Of a DNA stretch of 63,694 nt, positions 55,001-63,569 are shown piece by piece (positions within the stretch are counted from its first letter, which is position 1; each line of letters opens with the position of its first letter). The notes under the pieces were generated by a model. That model was given only the letters and a program-made list of their open reading frames with translations, did no database searches and had not been told where the DNA came from. A program made the translations under genes and the position numbers. This DNA is from Nostoc sp. FACHB-280. Lineage in GTDB: Bacteria > Cyanobacteriota > Cyanobacteriia > Cyanobacteriales > Nostocaceae. The stretch spans positions 1 through 63,694 of the forward strand of contig NZ_JACJSD010000043.1 in assembly GCF_014697615.1 (NCBI RefSeq), in the 5' to 3' direction.

Positions 55001-56784
55001 TTTTTCCAGTATGCTGGCAGGTTATTGCCAATTAAAACGCGATCGCCTGAGTAGTTTTCTTTACCTTCGTCTTTTTGTTGTTCTGGTTCTGTTGCTGGTA
55101 ATTTGTTGAGGCTGAGAGTCAACCCTGTATTGGTAGTGGTAATCTCTCTCCAAGCAGCAGGTACTTCAATTTCTCCAATACCAGAGAAAACATTACTAGC
55201 TGTATAACTACCAAGTGCTTGTGTATCAGTCGGTATCGCGCTGCTAACTTCTGCAAACGGAACTCGACGGGTACGATTTCGCAAATACAACTCAAGTTCA
55301 TCACCCAAAATGCCATACGCACTGGCAACATCCAAACCAGTACTTTGGTCAATCCGAGTCACAACATTACTTTTAACTTCTTGGGGATACCGAGCTACAC
55401 CTTGAACTGCTGTTTTTAAACCTGTTAAGGTAGTTTGTGTTGCACAACTAGTGCAAAGACTAAGAGCGGTTTCTTTCATTAAATTGATGCGCTTGTTATA
55501 AGCAGCATCATTATGTCCAAGCCTTTGACCACCATTTTCTGTTGTTGATTTATGGTCTGTATCACCAGCAATCTTGATTCTGACTGTTGGACTAGACTGA
55601 TCACCAGTCCAAGGATTTGTTTTATAGCCTCGAAATAAATGAACAGATATTTTCTCTTTATTAGCTGTTTGCGAAATGTTTCCTGTACCTAAATTTCCAC
55701 CAATAGTAATTTTGGCGTTTTCGGGTTCATAGTAACAAGAGTTTTTACTACTGACTTGGCGGAAAACAATATCTACACCACTGAACTGCCCACCTGCTAA
55801 TAAGTTGCCATTAGTATGAATTGAACCGTTTAAAAGCAAATCAGAACCTGGCGAAATCTCTAGGTCATTTTCAAACCAAACTGCTTTATTATTAACAGGA
55901 ATTCGCTCTCGGTCTTGTTGATACTCTAATGACGAAAAGCCACGATTGCCCTTTTCATATTTTGTGGCATCAAGACCTGTAGTACCTCCCACAGCATCAA
56001 TAGGTACATTAGCTGTGTAAACAAAAAAGCTTTTCGCTAAATTTCCGCCTGACTTATACCAACTAGCATCACCTACTAAGCTGGCACTTGTACCAATAGC
56101 CTCTGCACACGCACCCCCTACTTGGCTTTTATCCATAGGTGGTGTTCTGGCATCTAAGGATTTTCTGGCTCTAGTAAAAGCATTACTGGTATTACGTGGT
56201 GGACTACGAAAATAAATAGCGTAAAGAGTAAAACTATCAAATTTACCGTTGTTATCTGTATCAACAGGGAATTTCCAGGCAGTAGTTAAAGTTTCGTTAT
56301 TTTCTAGTGTTGAACTAGCTTGAATGCCTGTGGTGCCATTAAAATCAGCAGCCAATTTCAAACGTGTTTCATCACCAAAGTCGTATCTAGTATTACTTTT
56401 AATAACATCGTATAACGCTACATCTGTAGGCGTTGAACGTGGTAAAGAAGGGTCATTTAATAATTGTTCTAACTTTGCTGTTGCCCGATCAACTGCTGGC
56501 ATAGAAGCGTTAAGCACAGCCTCATTGACGCGCACGTTAGTGGCATTTTTAGCTCTTTCAAAAGAACGAAATAAAATGGCGGTAGTCAATAAAACAACCA
56601 CCAGTGCAACCATAGCTACTGTTGGCAATACAAAACCAGCATTTACAGAGTCTCGTCTTCTCCTGCTGAGAAATAAAGTCCGCAGCAGCCAATTAATTTG
56701 CTTTTTCCAAGCAAATAAAGAGTACTTACTAAATTTTTTGGAGATGATTTTGATAGTCTTGACTAGCTGGCGTTTTAAAGACAT
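52054..56784 (-). CDS. hpsA: Hormogonium polysaccharide biosynthesis protein HpsA
   Basis: This is the largest protein of the window, at 1576 residues. A basic 50-residue leader precedes NAGFVLPTVAMVALVVVLLT, which looks like a prepilin cleavage site (G50|F51) and helix, but the +5 residue is Thr, not the usual Glu. The extracellular part is long, Asn/Ser/Thr/Gly-rich and beta-like, with PilX-like features early (AVDRATAKLEQLL) and scattered cysteines. HpsA is required for hormogonium polysaccharide and motility in Nostoc punctiforme, and its molecular role is undefined. It is the first gene of an operon running to hpsE and probably beyond. Confidence 0.9.
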   Translation of the reverse strand: MSLKRQLVKTIKIISKKFSKYSLFAWKKQINWLLRTLFLSRRRRDSVNAGFVLPTVAMVALVVVLLTTAILFRSFERAKNATNVRVNEAVLNASMPAVDRATAKLEQLLNDPSLPRSTPTDVALYDVIKSNTRYDFGDETRLKLAADFNGTTGIQASSTLENNETLTTAWKFPVDTDNNGKFDSFTLYAIYFRSPPRNTSNAFTRARKSLDARTPPMDKSQVGGACAEAIGTSASLVGDASWYKSGGNLAKSFFVYTANVPIDAVGGTTGLDATKYEKGNRGFSSLEYQQDRERIPVNNKAVWFENDLEISPGSDLLLNGSIHTNGNLLAGGQFSGVDIVFRQVSSKNSCYYEPENAKITIGGNLGTGNISQTANKEKISVHLFRGYKTNPWTGDQSSPTVRIKIAGDTDHKSTTENGGQRLGHNDAAYNKRINLMKETALSLCTSCATQTTLTGLKTAVQGVARYPQEVKSNVVTRIDQSTGLDVASAYGILGDELELYLRNRTRRVPFAEVSSAIPTDTQALGSYTASNVFSGIGEIEVPAAWREITTTNTGLTLSLNKLPATEPEQQKDEGKENYSGDRVLIGNNLPAYWKNTDGQYVTGQARQPVDGGTTKWDNPNTIARTRASQIQPQLNLGVTDRNDFWEQKAVEDNSANPLSNVGGLRVITGAGIYVDDDGVVASGTGSFPRSTRSFLPNPTLDANFVGSGGGRMPTPAGFKDAGTAQTNIVVWPDTMPMTGGTGETRKADLLMRATAVYHFKSSAGTAQTPIACVSSYFDPTNNITAQNLSTLTASWKYPLPADQSTTAGKSNNGIVYAFPSRTISSANLTILKRQARLVFPNGRIVNEPLRKAMEKYTSNSNTFTNFTMEEYSAVDTALCALSILNGATPATSPTLPHGAIREAAFLDAREVKALQNRTAYQTGTQGEYNLDLEQRQPLEIRVTEINLGRLASTTITGDYLLPKSGIIYATRDDSLPDLSYKTIESSASTDKALLFSQTDFKLDPTRRPNGIRLINGSNLARGGTNSTTYDPSEKGLILVSNTPVYVKGNFNLHQKPDGTVVEEFSDYSETDSSQFYNRATFNSHFACRPGRGACPSNVGDGDVWRPSTILADSITLLSGDFQDGFRNHGDYDLRDNASSIPDAQLVNNFVTSANWASSTGYPSSSFKTSYLTNGVTPIQRRTDFNEYLMEVCVKVPATTCGDGDWYIKPGTTGALKVSDITADGTVALDITNTHQAGTTAQPALAQYQGYARRVAFLRNSSNQLLDDTGAVIADATSASTKLPVPIGIDSNGKVQKYPYSTFSSTNKPRSVTNKSALWFRTTNRSAIPFNPTSNEYYAVDQPLFLKSRPFGTQQPQLVPVVQLYSPLGTPSNNLNQGLKTPGLQQEWVQKVTSDYTFNSSFVSGNSPSRPEEESAGLQNFVRFLEYWGDSGDAASPQRAAKIRGSFIQFKRSSYATAPFASITTADAIASSSATNNRSFFDFPYMKYWTNKGTPEGTTAYYTPPSRDWGFDVALLSQLPDLFAQRFTVPQAGPPAEYFREVGRDDEWVKILLCASQASSYAVPASYRPSCPSVPYP

Positions 56785-57376
56785 AACTGCTTTCCTGTCA
56801 AGTGGTTTGATGCTAGTTTATTTTTGGGCAATTGTGAAATTTACCTGTTGAGTGCTTCTTCAGGTTAAATAATTTTATTGATGATAATTTTTGCTTAACC
56901 TGTTGAATTAATATCTCAACACAGTAAAACACCAGACAATGATTTTTAAGTTATACCATTGCTAAACTTTTTATATTTTCTGGAAAATACTGATTTTTCC
57001 ATTTAAAAGAATTTGTTGCTGATCTGGGATAAAACACGTAGGCTTCATCTTAACTTTAAAGATGTGTATTACATTTGCATACAACTTTAAGAAGATGGTT
57101 TTGACAAGATAAACTTAGGCTACCCAACTGGAGAAGAAAAAATATCAATTGAAGATAAAAAATAAAAATTAATTAAAAACCTCCCGATTGTAGGGAGGTT
57201 GATAGCATCAATATTCAAAGTTTATTAGCTATTGATACATTGCTTACTAGTAATTTCAACGACTGAACCACGTATCTTTGTGATTTGCAAAGATGACAAT
57301 GAATAATTTAAAACTAGGTATTTATGTACATCTTGTACACAAATACCATCTCGTTGAATTCGCTTTGTTTGATGGT
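56785..57376. other. Intergenic region between rpmB and hpsA
   Basis: These 592 bases hold the hpsA promoter region (not resolved by eye) and the terminator of rpmB. No gene is supported. Hormogonium sigma-factor sites may lie here, but I cannot identify one with confidence. Confidence 0.5.
57173..57200 (-). terminator. Rho-independent terminator of rpmB
   Basis: On the minus strand AACCTCCC pairs with GGGAGGTT around a 7-base loop and runs into TTTAATT. It lies about 175 bases after the rpmB stop and just upstream of hpsA, so it insulates the hps operon from rpmB. Confidence 0.85.
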
Positions 57377-57613
57377 TTAGTAGTGGTTCAGGTTAATACC
57401 TGCTTCTTTAGCCATTGCTTCTAAACCTCTGACTTCTAAGGTTTTGATGGCTTTGGTAGATAGTTTCAGTTTTACCCAACGATTTCCGCCTTGCCACCAA
57501 ACGCGCTTGGTTTGGAGGTTGGCTTGTTGAAGACGCTTTGTACGGCGATGAGAGTGAGAAATTGCAAAGGCGTTATTTGCTTTCTTACCAGTTAGTTGAC
57601 AGCGACGAGACAT
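57377..57613 (-). CDS. rpmB: 50S ribosomal protein L28
   Basis: The 78-residue protein reads [20 protein letters not shown], then the basic [33 protein letters not shown] and a typical cyanobacterial end [14 protein letters not shown]. Length and composition match L28 of the cyanobacterial/plastid type. It is transcribed leftward and has its own terminator at 57173-57200. It separates hpsA from htpG. Confidence 0.96.
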   Translation of the reverse strand: MSRRCQLTGKKANNAFAISHSHRRTKRLQQANLQTKRVWWQGGNRWVKLKLSTKAIKTLEVRGLEAMAKEAGINLNHY

Positions 57614-57720
57614 AGGAATTTTGATTTCAATACAACCTTTCTATTTTAGGGCTTCGGAAACAGAATCGGGAGAGTGAGAAGTGGGACTGCGTAATTAAAC
57701 CCGAATTTCTCACGCATGGG

Positions 57721-57816
57721 TAGGGGGTGTGGGAAGTGTGGGGAGAGAGGGGAAAGATTTCTTCACCATCCTCCCACCCCTCCCATACCCTTGGATTTCT
57801 CTCTTGTGAGAAATCC
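57721..57816. other. G-rich/C-rich inverted block and hairpin after htpG
   Basis: A G-run stretch (GGGGG, GGG, GGGG and GGGG within 57721-57755) faces a C-rich stretch (CCTCCCACCCCTCCCATACC). Next to it GGATTTCTC and GAGAAATCC form a perfect hairpin (57793-57816) on the 3' side of htpG. No gene is supported here. The G-runs could form a quadruplex. Confidence 0.5.
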
Positions 57817-57909
57817 AGGTTAAATTATTTGTTTTGGGGTGTAGGTGTTCAAAACTCTTACACCCATCTCAACAGGCAAATTTTCTGTGTAAGCCTTGTT
57901 CTGACTATA

Positions 57910-59880
57910 CTACTTACTGGCTTGTTCTGTTAGCTTGGTGAGTACGTCATTAGAACGCTCGACAAAAGATTTCATTCCTTCTGCGTCGAATCCTTTTTGA
58001 GACATCAGTGCTAAATCATAAACATGTTGACAAATCATATTGACTAGCTGACCTGTGGGTGACTTTGCGCCATCTTGAATGATGCTACCTTGGTTGAGAT
58101 TTGCCAGATTTTGAATTAGGGGATGAGCAGTGTTGACTAGTAAGATATGATCTTCAGGAAATTCTGCGTTTTGCTGCTGCATCATAGCGTTCATTTCTCG
58201 CAAGCGGCGGAGAATTTCTGGTAAGAGTACCATTGCTGGAGGTGTCCCTTGAGGATCATCGGATTTTAAAGCTTCGGTACGAATGTTAACTTTGGGTTTG
58301 TTGAGAGCTTTTTCAAAGAGTTCTTTGATGACTTCACTCTTGGTCTTATTGGTTGTGGGGTCAACTATTTCGCCAGATTTGTCTTGATCTAGCAGGGTAT
58401 TATCTAAGTCGGAGTCTACGCGAGTAAATTTGACATCATTATATTCTCGTTCCAAGAAGTTAATGAAGTGAGTATCAATGAAGGAGTCCATAAATAGAAC
58501 TTCCAAGCCTTGATTTTTGTGTAATTCTATGTAGGTGGATTGGCTGGCTTCATCTGTACTGTAGAAAACGCGGTTTTCGTGGCGTTCTTTGTTGCGTTCT
58601 AAGTATTCTTTGATAGTAGTGTAGGGAGAGGTGCTAGATTTGGCTGAGGTGACATCTTGCCAAACGTCACCTTCTTGAGACTGTACTTCAACAGTGGGAG
58701 TTTCAGTGGCTGTTTGGGCAAAGTTGGCAGTGGTGCGGAAGATGATAATTTCTTCGACTTGTTTTTTGAATTTTTCGTCGTTGAGAGTGCCAAATTTGAC
58801 GAAAGTGCCGAGATCCTTCCAAGCATTAATGTACTGCTCACGGTCATCGCGGTACAGTTCTTTGAGGCGATCGCCTACTTTTTTCGCTATATAATCACCG
58901 ATTTTGCGGACGGTGCGATCGCCTTGTAAAGCACTGCGCGATACGTTCAAAGGAATATCAGTGCTATCAATTACACCCCGCATTGGCATCAGGAATTGCG
59001 GAATGATTTCGTCGCAGTTGTCACTGACAAAAACTTGATTGCAGAATAACTTGATTTGCCCTTTTGTCACGTCCACATCTGGACGCATTTTAGGGAAATA
59101 CAAAATACCGTTGATAATAAACGGATAATCTGTATTTAGATGCACCCAAAGTAAGGGTTCTTCTTGAAAAGGATAAAGATAGCGATAAAACTCTAAATAA
59201 TCTTCTTTGGTTAAACTGCTGGGAGACTCTCTCCAAGGCGCTTTCTGTCTATTTAATACTTCACCATCCAGTTTGATGGGTACTGGCATGAAGTCGCAAT
59301 AAGTCTTGACAAGATTTTTAATGCGTGCAGGTTCTAGATAGTCCTCCTCATCTGCCATTAAGGTGAGGGTGATGGTAGTACCGCGAGTAGTGCGGGGAGA
59401 GTCATCTAAGGTAAATTCTGGTGAACCATCGCAAATCCAGTGAACTGCTTGTGAACCTTCTTTATAAGATAGGGTATCGATTTCTACCTTTTGCGCCACC
59501 ATAAAAGAAGAGTAGAAACCTAAACCAAAATGACCAATTATCGGTTGGTCTGCTTTACCCTCATATTTGTGGATAAATTCTTCCGCGCTGGAAAAAGCAA
59601 CTTGGTTAATATATTTTTTGACTTCCTCTGCGGTCATCCCAATGCCATTATCGGTAATGGAAAGAGTCTTTTTATCTTTGTCAATAGCAATTAGAATTTC
59701 TGGTTCGTCTACATCACCATTGTATTCTCCGGCGCGGGATACCATTTTGAGCTTTTGGATAGCGTCTACAGCGTTGGAGACTAATTCCCGCAGGAAAATT
59801 TGATGATCTGAGTAAAGAGATTTTTTGATAATTGGGAAAATATTCTCAGTATGAATACTGATAGTGCCTTGCTCTAGCAT
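57910..59880 (-). CDS. htpG: Molecular chaperone HtpG (Hsp90)
   Basis: The 656-residue protein has the N-terminal ATPase domain: FLRELVSNAVDAIQKLK, SITDNGIGMTAEEV and IIGHFGLGFYSSFMVAQ. The middle domain (WVHLNTDYPFIINGILYFP; SRSALQGDRTVRKI) and the C-terminal dimerisation domain (LARQLVN-like, MICQHVYDLALMSQKG) are complete. In cyanobacteria HtpG supports heat and light-stress tolerance and interacts with phycobilisome proteins. It is monocistronic. Confidence 0.96.
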   Translation of the reverse strand: MLEQGTISIHTENIFPIIKKSLYSDHQIFLRELVSNAVDAIQKLKMVSRAGEYNGDVDEPEILIAIDKDKKTLSITDNGIGMTAEEVKKYINQVAFSSAEEFIHKYEGKADQPIIGHFGLGFYSSFMVAQKVEIDTLSYKEGSQAVHWICDGSPEFTLDDSPRTTRGTTITLTLMADEEDYLEPARIKNLVKTYCDFMPVPIKLDGEVLNRQKAPWRESPSSLTKEDYLEFYRYLYPFQEEPLLWVHLNTDYPFIINGILYFPKMRPDVDVTKGQIKLFCNQVFVSDNCDEIIPQFLMPMRGVIDSTDIPLNVSRSALQGDRTVRKIGDYIAKKVGDRLKELYRDDREQYINAWKDLGTFVKFGTLNDEKFKKQVEEIIIFRTTANFAQTATETPTVEVQSQEGDVWQDVTSAKSSTSPYTTIKEYLERNKERHENRVFYSTDEASQSTYIELHKNQGLEVLFMDSFIDTHFINFLEREYNDVKFTRVDSDLDNTLLDQDKSGEIVDPTTNKTKSEVIKELFEKALNKPKVNIRTEALKSDDPQGTPPAMVLLPEILRRLREMNAMMQQQNAEFPEDHILLVNTAHPLIQNLANLNQGSIIQDGAKSPTGQLVNMICQHVYDLALMSQKGFDAEGMKSFVERSNDVLTKLTEQASK

Positions 59881-60066
59881 AACTTATGGTTAGATAAAAG
59901 ATTCTCATTGAGGATTTTAAAGGTAGAGTGACTCTTATTGCTCTGTTTTATAGTCTGATTTTCCCCCAATAGCTGTTCGGATTTCCCTACTGAATTAATT
60001 TTGACTGGATTTAATGATCATCAGTTTCCAAACTTACTTTGAATCTCATATCTAAACACAACAAAG

Positions 60067-61236
60067 CTAAATCATTAAATCTTGAATTAATTCCTTCGTT
60101 TTTTTGACTGCTACCTGCCAGTTTAATCTTTCTTGATATTCATTGAATGATGATAATGCCAATTGTTGATAATTATGGTGATTCGTCATTATTTTAATTA
60201 CATAGTCACAGTATTCTGAAATCGCAGTATTTAAGGGAAGTATTTTTCCGTTGAGGTCATCATGTATTAAAGTAGCTAGTCCACCTACGTTGGTAGATAT
60301 AGCAGGTACTCCAAAAGAGTTAGCTTCAGCTACAACATGAGGAGTACAGTCTGCTGTGGTTGGCAAAATCAAAAAGTGAGCTTCTGTAAATAATTGATTA
60401 ATTTTTTCACAACCAGCTTGCTGAGATTTATCAATAAACTCTATATATTTGATAAATTGTGGTAGAGGCTGATTGATTTTGGGTTTGCATCCAACTATTG
60501 TTAATTCAGTTTTTAAACCCATATCATTTAACTGTTGTGCAATTTGAAAAGCTACGTTACCGCCTTTTCTAATCCAGTCAACACCGATAAATAATAATTT
60601 GCACGGGCTATGAGGTTTAGATTGAATAATATTGTGGATATCTTCTAGGGTTCGATTACAGACTAAATTTGCTCCATAAGGAACTACTTGAATTTTATTG
60701 GCAGCAATATTATATGTATTCATAGCTGTTTTAGCTGCCCAATCTGATGTATAGATAATTAAACGACAGCGATTTAAGGCTTCAGCTTCCATTAAGTGAA
60801 TATTACGAATATTTTCTTGGCATAAATTATTCATGTGGCGATAAAAATTGATTAGAGAACTGAGAGTTGCATCAGTCCATAAGACAATAGGTTGTTTACA
60901 GTCTAGATAAGTAATTGGGACTATATTTTCAGGACACAGCACTACATCTGAGTTGAATTTTTTTAATTTTTGCTGAATTTGGTCAGCATAATCTTTCGCT
61001 ATTAATGGTTCTGCCCAACGATAATAGTCTTTTTTACATATATGATGATAAAAGCTCCATTTAACCTTAGTTAAAGCTGTAAATTTTTTACTTAGTGGGC
61101 CTAGATGGTCTATAGAAATAGATGTGTCTGTTAAATATTCTGATATATAGTATGCTGCGGCACAAACTCCTTGTACATCTTTTGACCAGGAAGTTGGATT
61201 TTCAATATCATTGACGGTAGCGTAAGCTATTTTCAT
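60067..61236 (-). CDS. Family 4 glycosyltransferase (possible HpsG equivalent)
   Basis: The 389-residue enzyme has a GT-B plan: a variable N-terminal domain and a C-terminal donor domain with KLLFIGVDWIRKGGNVAFQI, then HVVAEANSFGVPAISTNVGG (the E-x7-E type donor motif). It begins 27 bases after the GT2 gene upstream and is the last gene of a three-gene set. From its place after HpsE-like and GT2 genes it may take the HpsG role. That is inference. No membrane helix is apparent. Confidence 0.82.
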   Translation of the reverse strand: MKIAYATVNDIENPTSWSKDVQGVCAAAYYISEYLTDTSISIDHLGPLSKKFTALTKVKWSFYHHICKKDYYRWAEPLIAKDYADQIQQKLKKFNSDVVLCPENIVPITYLDCKQPIVLWTDATLSSLINFYRHMNNLCQENIRNIHLMEAEALNRCRLIIYTSDWAAKTAMNTYNIAANKIQVVPYGANLVCNRTLEDIHNIIQSKPHSPCKLLFIGVDWIRKGGNVAFQIAQQLNDMGLKTELTIVGCKPKINQPLPQFIKYIEFIDKSQQAGCEKINQLFTEAHFLILPTTADCTPHVVAEANSFGVPAISTNVGGLATLIHDDLNGKILPLNTAISEYCDYVIKIMTNHHNYQQLALSSFNEYQERLNWQVAVKKTKELIQDLMI

Positions 61237-61263
61237 AAATAAGTTTATATTTTATATGATGTT

Positions 61264-62250
61264 TCAATTGATATCTGTTTTGATATAACCAAAAAACGTA
61301 CTTACGTCAGATATTTTAGGAACTTTCTGAAGCAATATTTTAGCTAATCTCTTAGGTAAAATACTTATAATCATAAGTTTAATAATAGCTTTATAAATAA
61401 TCATATTTTTTAGGATAAGAATATCAGTGATAATTGTCATCCATAAAAAACGAGCAGCATGAAAAGTATTTTGTTGTCCTGGTTCGACTGTTAGAGCTTT
61501 ATAACTCAAATATTTATAGAGGTTAGCAATTCTATAAGATTTTAGATGCTTTAAAGTAGGAGAGACATCATTGAATGCTTTGTTAATGATGCTTAGGTTT
61601 GATGACTCAGAACCTAAAATATTAGAAGATTTAGAATTTCTAGATACACGATAAAGAACTTGGACTTTTTTAACAGGAATGAAATGATAATGAGCAGCTA
61701 ATCTTAACCACATATCGGTGTCTTCGGCATTGGTTAGTAATTCATCAAAGCCACCAATTTCTGTAAAAGCTTGCCTACGTACCATCACATTAGAACCACT
61801 ACCGATGAAGTCATCTAGTAATAGTTTTGAGTAAACGTTACCCGTCCAAGTTGCGTGACTACATTTACGTAAGAAATTATCATTTTCATCAATGGCATCG
61901 GTGAAACTATAAGCAACCGTGGCTTCGGGATTTTCTTGTAGTGCTTGATATTGTGCTTCTAGTTTATCTGGTTTCCAGAGATCATCAGCATCTAAAAAGC
62001 TCACAAATTTAGTGGTAGTATGGAGCAATCCCCGGTTGCGATTAACAGAGGCGTTGGCTTGGGGATAAGTAAATAATTTGATTCTGGAATCTTGAATCTG
62101 AGAAATTTGATTTAATGTTGAGTCAGATGAATTAGAGTTAATGATAATTAATTCAAAATCTGATAAGCTTTGTGCTAAAACAGAGGCAATAGTTTTTTGA
62201 ATTGTATTCTCTGCATTATAGACAGGAATAATCACAGATACTAGTGGCAT
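61264..62250 (-). CDS. Family 2 glycosyltransferase (possible HpsF equivalent)
   Basis: The 328-residue GT2 enzyme begins LVSVIIPVYNAENTIQKTIA, with LIIINSNSSDSTLNQI and the metal motif VSFLDADDLWKPDKL. NAEDTDMWLRLAAHYHF is the acceptor-side catalytic block. The C-terminal 90 residues contain one hydrophobic segment (IITDILILKNMIIYKAIIKL) that may associate with the membrane. It begins 13 bases after the HpsE paralogue gene, so the two are co-transcribed. Confidence 0.85.
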   Translation of the reverse strand: MPLVSVIIPVYNAENTIQKTIASVLAQSLSDFELIIINSNSSDSTLNQISQIQDSRIKLFTYPQANASVNRNRGLLHTTTKFVSFLDADDLWKPDKLEAQYQALQENPEATVAYSFTDAIDENDNFLRKCSHATWTGNVYSKLLLDDFIGSGSNVMVRRQAFTEIGGFDELLTNAEDTDMWLRLAAHYHFIPVKKVQVLYRVSRNSKSSNILGSESSNLSIINKAFNDVSPTLKHLKSYRIANLYKYLSYKALTVEPGQQNTFHAARFLWMTIITDILILKNMIIYKAIIKLMIISILPKRLAKILLQKVPKISDVSTFFGYIKTDIN

Positions 62251-62262
62251 AGGATAAGCTAG

Positions 62263-63252
62263 TCATTGAGATGTTTTTATTTGGTTATTAAAATTTGCCA
62301 TAGCTTTTTGCATTTTGAGTTTCCAAATATAAACAGGGCTAATTAAAGTGCTGATAAGTCTTTCCATTTCGCAAGCTGCAACAATATCAGTAGACAAAAC
62401 TTGTCGATGAAGGATGAAATGTAATATTACTTTACGGGTATCGTTGAATAAATATGCAAAAAAGGCAAACGGTTTTTGCCAAGTTTCTAGTAACAACATT
62501 CTTAAGTAATATCTAGCTAACCCAATTCCACGCATAAGTGACAGAAGGTAGACTTTTTCTAACCGCCAAGCAGGAATAATATGTTCTAATTCCATTGCTG
62601 GGTTATACCAAATTTCCCAACCTGCTTTTTGAATATAAAATAAGGATTCCGCATCTTCACTACCTAACATAGATGAACCGACTCTACCAACTAAAAAAAG
62701 TTGATGGGGGACATTATCTTTCCAGGCATTTTTTCGGACTACTAAGCCTGCTGTGGGTGGAAAGCCTTGACGACGAGGATGATATTGGTGTGGTGTTTCA
62801 CCTCTTTCGGTAATTGCTAAATAAAATAAGATGGCTTTAAGATTTTCTGGTGGTGGTATTTCAAAACAACCATGAATTTGGCTGGCATAAGCGCCTGCTT
62901 GTGGATGTGTTTTTGCAAATTGATAAGCTGAGATAATCCAGTTTGGTGCTGGTAAGTTATCATCATCTAAAAAACCAATAAGCTCACTTTGAGCTTCAAA
63001 AACAGCTTTATTTCTTGCAAAAGCAGCGCCTTGTTTTGGCTCAAAAATATATTTTAAAGGAAATGCTTGCTGCCAGTTTTGTTGGTATTTCTGAATCAGT
63101 TTAGCTGTATTATCGGTACTATTATTATCAACAATAATAATTTCCCAACTAATATTTTCAACACCAATTTGATTTTGTAATCGCTCTAATACTTGAGGTA
63201 AACGATTCTCACCGTTGTAAGTGGGAATTGCTACAGTAAAATCAATAGACAT
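62263..63252 (-). CDS. HpsE-type glycosyltransferase paralogue
   Basis: The 329-residue GT2 enzyme is very similar to the one at 48544: FTVAIPTYNGENRLPQVLE, IIIVDNNSTDNTAKLI, LIGFLDDDNLPAPNW, AGAYASQIHGCF and LAITERGETP match block for block. It also carries SMLGSEDAESLFYIQKAGWE. Either duplication of hpsE within the locus or two specialised sugar transferases would explain this. It is the first gene of a leftward three-gene glycosyltransferase set. About 330 non-coding bases separate it from an IS element to the right. Confidence 0.87.
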   Translation of the reverse strand: MSIDFTVAIPTYNGENRLPQVLERLQNQIGVENISWEIIIVDNNSTDNTAKLIQKYQQNWQQAFPLKYIFEPKQGAAFARNKAVFEAQSELIGFLDDDNLPAPNWIISAYQFAKTHPQAGAYASQIHGCFEIPPPENLKAILFYLAITERGETPHQYHPRRQGFPPTAGLVVRKNAWKDNVPHQLFLVGRVGSSMLGSEDAESLFYIQKAGWEIWYNPAMELEHIIPAWRLEKVYLLSLMRGIGLARYYLRMLLLETWQKPFAFFAYLFNDTRKVILHFILHRQVLSTDIVAACEMERLISTLISPVYIWKLKMQKAMANFNNQIKTSQ

Positions 63253-63569
63253 GATGAGGCAAGTCTGAATTTTAGATAGCTAATATCAATTCCAACAACT
63301 AGGCAACAAATAATTAATTTGCCGCCTGCTTTTTGCAACTAAACTAAGTTAGATTGTTGCATTAATTGTCAAATTAAATCACAACAATCTAACATATTAG
63401 ATGTAATAGAAATCAGCAGTAAAATTACTTAAATATAGCTTTGTGAATAGAGATTGAGATTAATTATCAAGATTTTCGCTTATTTTTTGGAACAACAAAT
63501 CTAAGAATTCATCGACTAATGCTGATAGTACTTTGTCATTAATACTAAGACAAGGATAAATTTAGCTTA
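63253..63569. other. Intergenic region between glycosyltransferase set and IS element
   Basis: These 317 AT-rich bases have no supported gene. They would hold the promoter of the three-gene glycosyltransferase set. Confidence 0.4.

Noticed and set aside
57727-57933. 68-codon frame across the G-rich block downstream of htpG
   Set aside because: It runs over a G-run/C-run inverted structure and the htpG 3' end. The composition is that of the repeat.
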